A stretch of 18,304 nucleotides of DNA from Firmicutes bacterium CAG:884. GTDB taxonomy: Bacteria; Bacillota_I; Bacilli_A; RF39; UBA660. Made by a program: the position numbers and the translations under genes. How positions within the stretch are numbered: the first letter of the stretch is position 1; every line of letters begins with the position of its first letter. Under the pieces are notes generated by a model. It ran no database searches. It was not told where the DNA came from and saw only the letters and a program-made list of their open reading frames with translations. The stretch spans positions 1 through 18,304 of the forward strand of contig HF993303.1 of assembly GCA_000433875.1 (NCBI GenBank). Reading direction: 5' to 3'. Shown here one piece after another: positions 6,793-13,545 of the stretch.

Positions 6793-7739
6793 AAATAATA
6801 CCCATATTTTTTGCAGTTAATGATGAATATGCTCCCTTTTTAGCAGTAGCCTTAACATCACTTTTTGAAAACTGTAACAAAAACTACTTTTATAAAATCC
6901 ATATTATTGAAGATAATATTAGTAATATTAATAAAGAAAAAATTAAAAAAATTCAAATATCAAACAGTGAAATTATCTTTAGTTCAATCAATCATAATTT
7001 GGAATGTATTAATGATAATAAGAATAATAGACTAAGACCTGATATATTTACTTTAACAATATATTTTCGCATTTTTATTCCCGATATGTTTAAAGAATAT
7101 GATAAAGCAATTTACATCGATAGTGATATAATAGTTTCAGGTGATATAAGCGAATTATATAATATTGATTTAGAAAATAATTATATAGGCGCATGCCAAG
7201 ATAAATCAATTATAGGAATTAAAGAATTTGAAGATTACTTTACATATGGCGTGGGAGTAAAATATACAGAATATATTAATTCCGGAGTCTTACTTTTAAA
7301 TATGAAAAAATTAAGAGAAAAGAAATTAAATGAAAAATTCTTATATCTATTTAATAAATACCACTTTGAAAACGTTGATCCTGACCAAGCATATATTAAT
7401 TTTTTATGTAACGGAAATATTAAATATATAGATAACTCTTGGAATGCAATGCCAAATGGTAAAGGTGAAAAATTAGAAAAACCAAACCTAATTCATTATA
7501 ATTTGTTTTATAAACCTTGGCACTATGATAACATAACATATGAAGAATATTTTTGGAAATACGCCAAAGAAACAGAATATTATGAAGAAATATTAAAAAT
7601 AAAAAATAATTATTCTAAAGATGATAAAGAAAAAGATGAAGAACATCTAAAAAATATGCTTGCAAGAGCATCATCTATAGCACGCAGTTCCTATAATTTT
7701 AGAACAATTTATGAAAGTGGAGAAGAAACAAGACTATGA
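6789..7739 (+). CDS. GT8-family glycosyltransferase (second of a pair)
   Basis: A 316-residue protein with the full GT8 set: IPIFFAVNDEYAPFLAVAL at the N-terminus, AIYIDSDIIVSGDISELY with DxD at 111-113, YINSGVLLLNMKKL, DPDQAYINF and LIHYNLFYKPWH near residue 245. The DxD occupies the same residue numbers as in the preceding gene, but the rest has diverged well beyond a recent duplication. After KPWH there is a long, charged, probably helical tail of about 65 residues (ILKIKNNYSKDDKEKDEEH) that the first copy lacks; it might dock on the membrane or a partner. It is linked to both neighbours by ATGA overlaps (6789-6792, 7736-7739). It probably adds a second sugar to the same product. Confidence 0.85.
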   Translation: MKIIPIFFAVNDEYAPFLAVALTSLFENCNKNYFYKIHIIEDNISNINKEKIKKIQISNSEIIFSSINHNLECINDNKNNRLRPDIFTLTIYFRIFIPDMFKEYDKAIYIDSDIIVSGDISELYNIDLENNYIGACQDKSIIGIKEFEDYFTYGVGVKYTEYINSGVLLLNMKKLREKKLNEKFLYLFNKYHFENVDPDQAYINFLCNGNIKYIDNSWNAMPNGKGEKLEKPNLIHYNLFYKPWHYDNITYEEYFWKYAKETEYYEEILKIKNNYSKDDKEKDEEHLKNMLARASSIARSSYNFRTIYESGEETRL

Positions 7740-8590
7740 TTATTGGCGGATCCAAAAAGGAAGTTATTAAAAATATTCAAAAAAACATTTTAGAAAATGA
7801 ATTAAATAAGAAAGTTGAAGTAGGCGATCCGATATTAACAGATGAAGAAATAAATAAAGTATTAAATAATTTCTTTGAAAATAAAAATAAAAAAGATTAT
7901 AAACTCAAGAAAAAAGCAGCCATAAGAATAGTAAAAAAATCTACCAAATATATAGATAATATAGAAGTTATTGGAATTGAAAAATTAAAAAATCTTGATT
8001 TATCACAAGGAGCGATTATTACAAATAATCACTTTAATCCATTAGATAGTTATGCATCAAGAAAAGTAACAAGCTTACTTAATAAAAAACTATATATTGT
8101 TATAGAAGACACTAATCTAGCAATACCTGGTACAGTAGGCTTTCTAATGAATTATTTAGATGTTTTACCAGTAAGTAAAAGTCCATCATATTTAATTAAA
8201 ACATTTATGCCAGAATTAAAGAAAATACTAAATGAAGGCTATATTGTTTTAATATATCCTGAAGAAGAAATGTGGTTTAATTATAGAAAACCACGACCTT
8301 GTAAAAGAGGAGCCTATCAATTTGCAAGCTTAAATAAAGTTCCAATTATATCTTGTTTTACAGAAATAGTTGATTTAAACATTCCTGACAATGATGAATT
8401 CAATAAAGTAAAATATATCGTTCACGTTTTAGATCCAATTATTCCAGATCCAAATAAAACAGATAGACAAAATAGTATTGATATGGCCGATATTGATTAC
8501 AGGCAAAAAAAAGAAGCTTATAAAAAAGCTTATAACCAAGAATTAACTTATAATTTTGCAAATAATGATATTGCAGGATTAAGAAGTTAA
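7736..8590 (+). CDS. PlsC-type acyltransferase, end of the operon
   Basis: A 284-residue lysophospholipid-acyltransferase-family protein. ITNNHFNPLDS has the catalytic HX4D (His99, Asp104). IYPEEEMWFNYRKPRPCKRGAYQFA holds the second substrate motif (Pro175-Glu-Glu) and the following Arg/Gly block, and VPIISCFTEI the last motif. The first 90 residues are a charged, Lys/Asn-rich, helical extension unlike the membrane-spanning start of ordinary PlsC. It would transfer an acyl chain, presumably from the operon's ACP, to a hydroxyl of a lipid or glycolipid. It starts in an ATGA overlap with the GT8 gene. Its TAA (8588-8590) overlaps the stop of the opposing acyltransferase gene, and no terminator lies between them. 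Confidence 0.8.
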   Translation: MIIGGSKKEVIKNIQKNILENELNKKVEVGDPILTDEEINKVLNNFFENKNKKDYKLKKKAAIRIVKKSTKYIDNIEVIGIEKLKNLDLSQGAIITNNHFNPLDSYASRKVTSLLNKKLYIVIEDTNLAIPGTVGFLMNYLDVLPVSKSPSYLIKTFMPELKKILNEGYIVLIYPEEEMWFNYRKPRPCKRGAYQFASLNKVPIISCFTEIVDLNIPDNDEFNKVKYIVHVLDPIIPDPNKTDRQNSIDMADIDYRQKKEAYKKAYNQELTYNFANNDIAGLRS

Positions 8591-9327
8591 TTCTTTTTAT
8601 ATATAATATAATCATATGTTGAATTCTTACTATTTTTAACCAGACTATTATATACTTTATCTCTCAAATTTTTAATCTTTTGTTTTTTTGTATCTAAATT
8701 ATCAGGAAAGAATGGCCCATCAAAATATATTGTTATTTTTGGCTTTTTCTTTCCTTTTTGATAAGTTGTTGTCATAGTAAAACTAGGAACATTATTAATA
8801 ACTGGAAACTCAAAAGAAGTTTCTTTAAAATCTCTTATAAAAGTAGAGTATGGCCAAACATGAGCTTCGGGGAATATTATTATAGGATTTGTTTTAGACC
8901 TAATATTTACACATTCGATAAACTTTTTCATTTGATGTATTCCATCAGGTATAGGTAAAGCACCTAACATTGGTAATAACCTTCCAATTATAGGTATTCC
9001 TAAATTAGATGGACTTACAATTATATAAGGTTTATTAGGGAAAAGACCAACTATCGGATTAAAAGCATCACCCATCTCTAAAGTATGATTAGCGTATAAA
9101 AAATAATTTTTATGTTTTTTTAATATTTTTTTATTTTTAAAAGTAACTTTTAATATTAATTTAGTATAAATAAAACCATATATTAAAAAGGGAATATATA
9201 TTATAAATGCAACTATTTTATAAAAAATATTATTTTTAATCCATCTATAATTATCTTTTAGTTTATAGTTTTGATTTTTACTTTCAACAAAATCATCTTC
9301 ATATGTATTATAGTATCTTATATTCAT
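8587..9327 (-). CDS. Second PlsC-type acyltransferase, convergent to the operon
   Basis: A 246-residue protein with one hydrophobic helix (about 36-58), then LYANHTLEMGDAF: the catalytic His81 is followed by Asp87, one residue further than the usual HX4D, with a Gly before the Asp. IIIFPEAHVWPY is the second motif, and PIIGRLLPMLGALPI the segment between them. I recall an H-x5-D (HTxxxGD) subgroup in gut Firmicutes, so this may be family-typical rather than damaged. The frame is open to a GTG at 9336, but that GTG belongs to the SD AAGGTG; ATG 9327 is preferred. It probably acylates the same or a related lipid as the operon. Its stop (8587-8589) overlaps the operon's last stop. Confidence 0.75.
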   Translation of the reverse strand: MNIRYYNTYEDDFVESKNQNYKLKDNYRWIKNNIFYKIVAFIIYIPFLIYGFIYTKLILKVTFKNKKILKKHKNYFLYANHTLEMGDAFNPIVGLFPNKPYIIVSPSNLGIPIIGRLLPMLGALPIPDGIHQMKKFIECVNIRSKTNPIIIFPEAHVWPYSTFIRDFKETSFEFPVINNVPSFTMTTTYQKGKKKPKITIYFDGPFFPDNLDTKKQKIKNLRDKVYNSLVKNSKNSTYDYIIYKKN

Positions 9328-9345
9328 TAAAATCACCTTATAAAT

Positions 9346-9374
9346 ATTTTATCATAATTTTTAATTGAATGCTA
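9346..9374 (-). promoter_or_regulatory. Probable extended -10 promoter of the second acyltransferase
   Basis: On the minus strand TGATAAAAT (9354-9346) is an extended -10 just upstream of the SD AAGGTG. The -35 region 17 bp above it, TAGCAT (9374-9369), is poor. Confidence 0.4.
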
Positions 9375-9721
9375 TTTCTACATTAATTACATCATCAATC
9401 ATTATAATTGATAAAAAAATAATACCACTTAATAATACAAAAAATGAATCTATAAATGATGCATATGTTAGATTCTTTTTCTTTGTTGTATCATAATGTT
9501 TTAAGTTTTTAATTTCATTATATGAATCAATAGCATAATAAAGGTATAATATTAATAATATTCCATATATAAATACTAGTGAAGTTTGATATTCTTGGCT
9601 ACTTTTTTAATAATTATATAATATATAATTCTTTTCCTTAGAATTAGCACAATAACTCAAAAATATAATAATCAAATATGTTATCCATATAATGTTTTCG
9701 GTTTTTATATCATTTAATCAT
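9361..9721 (-). pseudogene. Interrupted small membrane-protein gene
   Basis: The minus strand between the acyltransferase and the CoaE-like gene encodes a membrane protein in pieces. From 9606 down to 9364 there are 81 sense codons with two hydrophobic segments (LVFIYGILLILYLYYA and FFVLLSGIIFLSIIMI) joined by a Lys-rich loop and ending DDVINVEIAFN, stop 9361-9363. The same frame continues upstream past an in-frame TAA (9607-9609) with a third hydrophobic stretch, IIWITYLIIIFLSYC, and a cytoplasmic-looking link. A shift of one base near 9712 would join it to an ATG at 9719-9721. Three helices in order and one shared frame indicate a real gene that has lost its reading frame. I have seen similar three-helix proteins ending in EIAFN in related genomes; their function is unknown. 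No SD is visible for the 81-codon piece. Confidence 0.6.
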
Positions 9722-9727
9722 TTTAGT

Positions 9728-10267
9728 TTAATTTAATATATTTAATTTTTGTTTTTCATTAATTACAATATCAAAATCATCTACATTATAATTAATACTT
9801 GCTTTTTCTCTTAAATCAAATTCTTCCATAGTTATATTATCTCTTTTAATCGCGCGCTCTTTTCTTGTTTCATAAGAAATGTCTAAAAGTATTTTTATTT
9901 TACACATATTAAAATACTTTGTCTTAGGAAGTAACTGCCAATCTAGTATTATAATTTTATTTTCATTTTTTTTAATAAAATTATCAATTTCCATTTCCAT
10001 ATATTTCCAAGTTATATATGTAAGTTTATCCATCATTTCTTTGGAATTAAAAACAAGTTTACTTAAAACTTTTCTATTTATTTCATTTTCTTTTATAATT
10101 GATAAACCAAATGTATCTATTAATTCATTTTTAACATTTTGATAAAGCAAAACATTATGACCAATTTTATCTATATCAAGATATATAATATTCATTGATA
10201 ATTGTTCAAGTTTTTTTGATAGGGTAGTTTTGCCACTACCTGATTTTCCGCATATTCCTATTAACAT
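9728..10267 (-). CDS. Dephospho-CoA kinase-like P-loop kinase
   Basis: A 179-residue P-loop NMP-kinase-fold protein. GKSGSGKT (7-14) is the Walker A; IIYLDIDKIGHNVL corresponds to the CoaE DxDxIxH element; NRKVLSKLVF and the KILLDISYETRKERAIKRD block (lid arginines) follow the CoaE order, then DIVINE near the end. It differs from true CoaE in that the I-x-HP motif after the NR(K)xL segment reads YITWKYM, with no His-Pro, and it is slightly short (CoaE about 200). So it may be a divergent dephospho-CoA kinase (last step of CoA synthesis) or a CoaE-derived kinase with another substrate. The frame opens at ATG 10282, but ATG 10267 has AAGGA seven bases upstream, whereas the first ATG has its nearest SD 15 bases away. 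CoA supply would fit the nearby PPTase. Confidence 0.6.
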   Translation of the reverse strand: MLIGICGKSGSGKTTLSKKLEQLSMNIIYLDIDKIGHNVLLYQNVKNELIDTFGLSIIKENEINRKVLSKLVFNSKEMMDKLTYITWKYMEMEIDNFIKKNENKIIILDWQLLPKTKYFNMCKIKILLDISYETRKERAIKRDNITMEEFDLREKASINYNVDDFDIVINEKQKLNILN

Positions 10268-10303
10268 AACTTTTCCTTCCATTTTAGTTAAACTATTTCC
10301 TTC

Positions 10304-10332
10304 ATAATAATATTTAAATGGATAATTGTCAA
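10304..10332 (-). promoter_or_regulatory. Promoter of the CoaE-like gene
   Basis: On the minus strand a perfect TTGACA (10332-10327), a 17-bp spacer and TATTAT (10309-10304). Confidence 0.75.
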
Positions 10333-10420
10333 GAATTAAATTTGCTATACGCCATATATTTATAGTTAATATAAGAAAAAATCATTTAATTTAAAAAAAT
10401 CACAAAACAAATTAAATATA

Positions 10421-10429
10421 TGATATAAT
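10421..10429 (+). promoter_or_regulatory. Extended -10 promoter of the interrupted plus-strand gene
   Basis: TGATATAAT (10421-10429) is a perfect extended -10; no good -35 is present. SD GAAGGG (10444-10449) follows, five bases before ATG 10455. Confidence 0.55.
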
Positions 10430-10454
10430 GACTAATACAAATAGAAGGGTTAAT

Positions 10455-10709
10455 ATGATAATCGCACAAGCAGAAAAATTTTATGAGCAAGATTCTAAAA
10501 AATATGAATTATCAAGCAATAAAGAATTATTAATTTGGTCAAATGAATCAATTGAAAAAGGATATTAACCTTATATTGACGTTGATGGTTTACAAAAACT
10601 TATAGAAAATCTTCTTTATTGGTATGAAATAAAATATCCGGAAGGCGAAATAAAACTTTCTGAGGGAATCAAAAACCTTGAATTTGAGAATATTGAGAAA
10701 TTATCTTAG
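10455..10709 (+). pseudogene. Interrupted gene of unknown function with intact promoter and SD
   Basis: From ATG 10455 the frame runs 37 codons (AEKFYEQDSKKYEL, LLIWSNESIEKGY), meets TAA at 10566-10568, then continues 46 more codons (PYIDVDGLQKLIENLLYWY, EIKYPEGEIKL) to TAG at 10707-10709. Both halves have the same amphipathic, acidic character and join smoothly without the stop, so one mutation probably split a single gene. I recall a gut-Firmicutes family with the pattern WSNxSIExGYKPYIDVEGLQNLI, which would place a Lys at the stop (AAA/AAG to TAA); this is memory, not a search. Downstream (10710-10872) are further short coding-like pieces in other frames, including a C-terminal hydrophobic helix ending at 10872, possibly the rest of the same or another decayed gene. 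Confidence 0.55.
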
Positions 10710-10881
10710 ATAATACACTAAATGAAATTAAATCAAAAAATGATTTCGAAAAGAAAAAATACTAAATAAAATCCTTAATCTTTTCGTTTAAACAAATTTT
10801 GATGAAAAGGTTAAAGACATTTTAATTCTATCTCTAGTAATAATTATTTTTCTATTACTACTATATAAATAGTAACAACAA

Positions 10882-10906
10882 AAAAGAACTTGTTAAAAGT
10901 TCTTTT
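10882..10906 (-). terminator. Terminator of the tRNA pair (possibly bidirectional)
   Basis: A perfect 10-bp stem, AAAAGAACTT (10882-10891) with AAGTTCTTTT (10897-10906), and a 5-nt loop. On the minus strand it continues into a T-rich tail, so it fits the end of the tRNA transcript; the plus-strand tail is weaker. Confidence 0.7.
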
Positions 10907-10913
10907 ATATTAA

Positions 10914-10930
10914 GTTCAAATAATTTGAAC
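10914..10930 (-). repeat. Small perfect hairpin between tRNA-Leu and the terminator
   Basis: GTTCAAA, loop TAA, TTTGAAC: a 7-bp perfect inverted repeat just downstream of the tRNA 3' end on the minus strand. It may act in processing of the tRNA precursor, or be a remnant terminator. Confidence 0.4.
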
Positions 10931-10942
10931 ACATTATCAACA

Positions 10943-11026
10943 TGGTGCGGGTGAAGGGACTTGAACCCCCATGGATATACCACTAGATCCTAAGTCTAGC
11001 GCGTCTGCCAATTTCGCCACACCCGC
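10943..11026 (-). tRNA. tRNA-Leu (anticodon UAG)
   Basis: The minus strand folds as an 84-nt class II tRNA: acceptor GCGGGTG paired with CACCCGC, anticodon stem CTAGA/TCTAG with loop CTTAGGA giving anticodon TAG, a variable arm between the anticodon and T arms, T loop GGTTCAAGTCC, and encoded CCA. It decodes CUN leucine codons. It is separated from the upstream tRNA by only 3 bp, so both come from one transcript. Confidence 0.93.
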
Positions 11027-11029
11027 AAG

Positions 11030-11106
11030 TGGTGGACCCTATAGGACTCGAACCTATGACCGCTCGGTTATGAGCCGAATGCTCTAACCAACTGAGCTAA
11101 GGGTCC
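11030..11106 (-). tRNA. tRNA with CAU anticodon, probably tRNA-Ile2 (lysidine type)
   Basis: A 77-nt cloverleaf on the minus strand: acceptor GGACCCT/AGGGTCC, D arm AGCTCAGTTGGTTAGAGC, anticodon loop CTCATAA (CAT), T arm AGGTTCGAGTCCT, encoded CCA. The GGACC acceptor and the GGCTCATAACC anticodon arm match the Firmicutes/Mollicutes Ile2 tRNAs as I know them, rather than elongator Met (GGCGG acceptor, GGTTCATACC). If so, its C34 is changed to lysidine by TilS so that it reads AUA, a common codon in these AT-rich genes. Elongator tRNA-Met is the alternative. Confidence 0.8.
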
Positions 11107-11118
11107 AACACGTATTTA

Positions 11119-11147
11119 ATGATATCATATTTTTTTTTAATATGCAA
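11119..11147 (-). promoter_or_regulatory. Promoter of the tRNA pair
   Basis: On the minus strand TTGCAT (11147-11142), a 17-bp spacer containing nine A, and TATCAT (11124-11119) preceded by TGA. The start lies a few bases before the mature tRNA-Ile2 5' end. It is back to back with the cysS promoter: only 8 bp separate the two -35 boxes. Confidence 0.65.
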
Positions 11148-11155
11148 TAGTTTAG

Positions 11156-11184
11156 TTGAAAAAAAAAAAAAAATATAGTATACT
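11156..11184 (+). promoter_or_regulatory. cysS promoter with a poly-A spacer
   Basis: TTGAAA (11156-11161), a 17-bp spacer and TATACT (11179-11184). A run of 15 A (11159-11173) begins within the -35 box and fills most of the spacer. The leader is short, so there is no room for a T-box. Confidence 0.65.
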
Positions 11185-11205
11185 TTATTGGAAGGAGGGT
11201 ATTTT

Positions 11206-12594
11206 ATGAATATATATAATACACTAACAAGAAAAATAGAAAAGTTTATTCCTAATAGTAATGTTGTTAAAATGTATACCTGTGGACCAACAGTATATCA
11301 CTTTGCTCATATTGGTAACTTAAGAACATATATAATGGAAGACATACTTGAAAAAACACTTTTATATAACGGATACAAAGTAGATAGAGTTATGAATATA
11401 ACCGATGTCGGACATCTATCAAGTGACTCCGATAGCGGTGATGACAAAATGGTTAAAGGCGCAATCAGAGAACATAAAACAGTATTAGAAATTGCTGACT
11501 ACTACACAAAAGCCTTTAAAGATGATGTAAATAAACTTAACCTTAAATGGCCTGAAACAGTTGTAAAAGCGACATCTTGTATAGATGAATATATTAAAAT
11601 TACCCAAACACTATTAGATAAAGGATTTGCATACATCTCAAATGGAAATGTTTATTTTGATGTGACAAAACTAGATGATTATTATAAATTAACTAATCAT
11701 CAAATAGATGATATGGTAGTAGGTGCTAGGGAAAACGTAAGTGAAGATGCAAGTAAACATAATCAAGCAGACTTTGTATTATGGTTTACCAAATCCAAGT
11801 TTTCAGACCAAGAACTAAAATGGGAAAGCCCTTGGGGATTAGGTTACCCAGGATGGCATATTGAATGTTCTGGCATCAGTATTAAATACTTGGGTGAATA
11901 CTTAGACATTCACTGTGGTGGCGTTGACAATATCTTCCCACACCATACAAATGAAATTGCCCAATCAGAAAGCTATTTAGGTCATAAATGGTGTAACTAC
12001 TGGTTTCATACAGAACACCTAAACGATAAAAATGGCAAAATGAGTAAATCAAACGGTGAATTCTTAACCCTATCACTACTTGAAAGTAAAGGATATAACC
12101 CCCTTGCTTATAAATTAATGTGCTTGCAATCACACTACCGAAAACAACTAGTATTTACTTATGAATCCCTAGATGGAGCATTAAGCACATACAACAAAAT
12201 CAAAAGTAAAATAAAATCCATTACCAACGATAATATAGTAAATGATGATGATTTTAATAAATATAATGAACAATTTTTAAACGCCCTAAACGATGATCTA
12301 AACACATCTTTCGCATTAACAATTATATTTGATGTATTAAAATCTGATATAAATAATGGAACAAAATTAAAACTAATTGAATCATTTGATAAAGTTTTAG
12401 GTCTTGACCTATTAAAAAAAGAAACAAAAGAAATTGATGAAGAATTAAAAACATATATATTATCAAAAATAGAAGAAAGAAATAATGCTAAAAAAAATAA
12501 AGATTTTACTTCAGCTGATAGTATCAGAAACGAACTATTAGAAAAAGGAATTACCCTAAAAGACACAAGAGAAGGAACTATATTTGAACTATAA
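11206..12594 (+). CDS. cysS: Cysteinyl-tRNA synthetase
   Basis: A 462-residue class I aminoacyl-tRNA synthetase, the usual length for CysS. MYTCGPTVYHFAHIGNLR near the N-terminus has the Zn-binding Cys26 and the HIGH-type signature HIGN (35-38). GYPGWHIECSG and CGGVDNIFPHHTNEIAQSE carry the remaining Zn ligands and the cysteine pocket. KMSKS is at 278-282. The C-terminal helical region ends with the anticodon-recognition segment RNNAKKNKDFTSADSIRNEL, typical of CysS. It charges tRNA-Cys in the cytoplasm. The frame also opens at TTG 11188, but the strong SD AAGGAGGG (11192-11199) selects ATG 11206. It is transcribed alone between its own promoter and a terminator. Confidence 0.95.
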   Translation: MNIYNTLTRKIEKFIPNSNVVKMYTCGPTVYHFAHIGNLRTYIMEDILEKTLLYNGYKVDRVMNITDVGHLSSDSDSGDDKMVKGAIREHKTVLEIADYYTKAFKDDVNKLNLKWPETVVKATSCIDEYIKITQTLLDKGFAYISNGNVYFDVTKLDDYYKLTNHQIDDMVVGARENVSEDASKHNQADFVLWFTKSKFSDQELKWESPWGLGYPGWHIECSGISIKYLGEYLDIHCGGVDNIFPHHTNEIAQSESYLGHKWCNYWFHTEHLNDKNGKMSKSNGEFLTLSLLESKGYNPLAYKLMCLQSHYRKQLVFTYESLDGALSTYNKIKSKIKSITNDNIVNDDDFNKYNEQFLNALNDDLNTSFALTIIFDVLKSDINNGTKLKLIESFDKVLGLDLLKKETKEIDEELKTYILSKIEERNNAKKNKDFTSADSIRNELLEKGITLKDTREGTIFEL

Positions 12595-12613
12595 AAAATA
12601 TGGTTCTTTTATT
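12586..12613 (+). terminator. cysS terminator overlapping the stop codon
   Basis: GAACTATA (12586-12593) pairs with TATGGTTC (12599-12606) with one G-U pair, A5 loop, then TTTT and an AT-rich tail. The stop codon TAA (12592-12594) lies within the stem. Confidence 0.65.
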
Positions 12614-12642
12614 TTGACATACCTAAAAAATTATTATAAAAT
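12614..12642 (+). promoter_or_regulatory. Promoter of the PBECR4-like gene
   Basis: A perfect TTGACA (12614-12619), 17 bp, TAAAAT (12637-12642), directly behind the cysS terminator. SD GGGAGGA (12655-12661) follows. Confidence 0.7.
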
Positions 12643-12667
12643 TAAGGTATTAATGGGAGGAATAAAA

Positions 12668-13525
12668 ATGGTTAGTAAAAAAGAACTTGAATATGTAAAC
12701 CAATATGCTAGATTAGTACCATTCCCAGGTGTAAATTATGCTCGTGATGCAATGGAAACACTAATAGAAGCATATAAAACATATGTAAAAAATTATCAAG
12801 GTAAAATTTATAATTTTATATTCAGTAATGGTGAAGAAATAAATTTTCAAATATTTGAAAAAAATCTAGCGCATCTATTTGGAATCGACTATAAAAATCT
12901 AACAAGTGACGCAATGCAAAGTACAACTGAAAATGTACTTGACTTTAAAGCATTTCAAACAGGTGGAGCTGAAGAACTATTAAAAAGAATTGTAGATAGG
13001 GCAGATGATATTATCAAAAATGACAGTAAACCAAATAACTATCGTATTTTAAATTACTACCGCATTCTAATAAAATGTTCAGCATTTTCTAAATTATCAA
13101 CCTTTAAAAACTTTAACTTTGGTTGTATTAATTTTGATAAATATACCTACGAAAGTACTAATGGAACATTATTTGGTCCACAATCAACAAAATTCTTCTT
13201 TGTTCCCTCAAATGAAGCCGTAACACCTTATTTTATGATGGGAATAAGAAAAGATAATGGAAATGATATCTATATTCCTGAAACAATATTTTCATCTGAA
13301 GGAATTGATAAAATGATTAATTGTCAAACATTTATATTACCAATTCAAATATTAATAAATGATAACTATGAATTAACTAAAATAGTCGCAACACCAAAAG
13401 AAAAACTAGATCTTCTAAATCTATATAAATCACTAATAGGCATGTATCAAACAAATACATTTATTGATATTTATAATGATTATGAAAATACCCTAAGAGA
13501 AAATAAAGAATTGAAATTAAGATAA
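12668..13525 (+). CDS. Unknown protein with a possible PBECR4-like nuclease domain
   Basis: A 285-residue soluble protein. The segment YNFIFSNGEEINFQIFEKNL followed by AHLFGIDYKNL (about 47-77) resembles the pattern of the PBECR4 domain (phage-Barnase-EndoU-Colicin-RelE-like nuclease 4) as I know it: YxxxLxNGxxIxxxFxxxNFxHLxGLxKL. The later strands, KFFFVPSNEAVTPYFMMGIRK and NDIYIPETIF, are also compatible. PBECR domains are mostly known from phage and mobile-element proteins and are predicted RNases; here the gene sits as a stand-alone unit between cysS and truB with a strong promoter and SD, looking chromosomal. The frame extends upstream to 12584, but that extension would run through the cysS terminator and this promoter; ATG 12668 is clearly the start. 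Function is uncertain. truB follows 20 bp later and may be cotranscribed. Confidence 0.5.
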   Translation: MVSKKELEYVNQYARLVPFPGVNYARDAMETLIEAYKTYVKNYQGKIYNFIFSNGEEINFQIFEKNLAHLFGIDYKNLTSDAMQSTTENVLDFKAFQTGGAEELLKRIVDRADDIIKNDSKPNNYRILNYYRILIKCSAFSKLSTFKNFNFGCINFDKYTYESTNGTLFGPQSTKFFFVPSNEAVTPYFMMGIRKDNGNDIYIPETIFSSEGIDKMINCQTFILPIQILINDNYELTKIVATPKEKLDLLNLYKSLIGMYQTNTFIDIYNDYENTLRENKELKLR

Positions 13526-13545
13526 GAAAGTTATATACTATATGT

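Noticed and set aside
8758..8958. Short plus-strand frame inside the minus-strand acyltransferase
   Set aside because: It is the shadow of the acyltransferase coding strand with no SD or recognisable domain; the same holds for the minus-strand frames at 2900-3112, 5255-5482, 6084-6305, 6680-6880, 11882-12133, 12159-12566 and 15286-15492, and the plus frame at 9879-10142.
11030..11106. Elongator tRNA-Met
   Set aside because: The anticodon is CAU, but the GGACC acceptor and CTCATAA loop context fit Ile2; kept as the alternative only.
11107..11205. T-box leader upstream of cysS
   Set aside because: The promoter lies only about 20 bp before the start codon; no specifier stem or antiterminator fits.
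12584..12667. N-terminal extension of the PBECR4-like protein from 12584
   Set aside because: It would run through the cysS terminator and the gene's own promoter; a strong SD supports ATG 12668.
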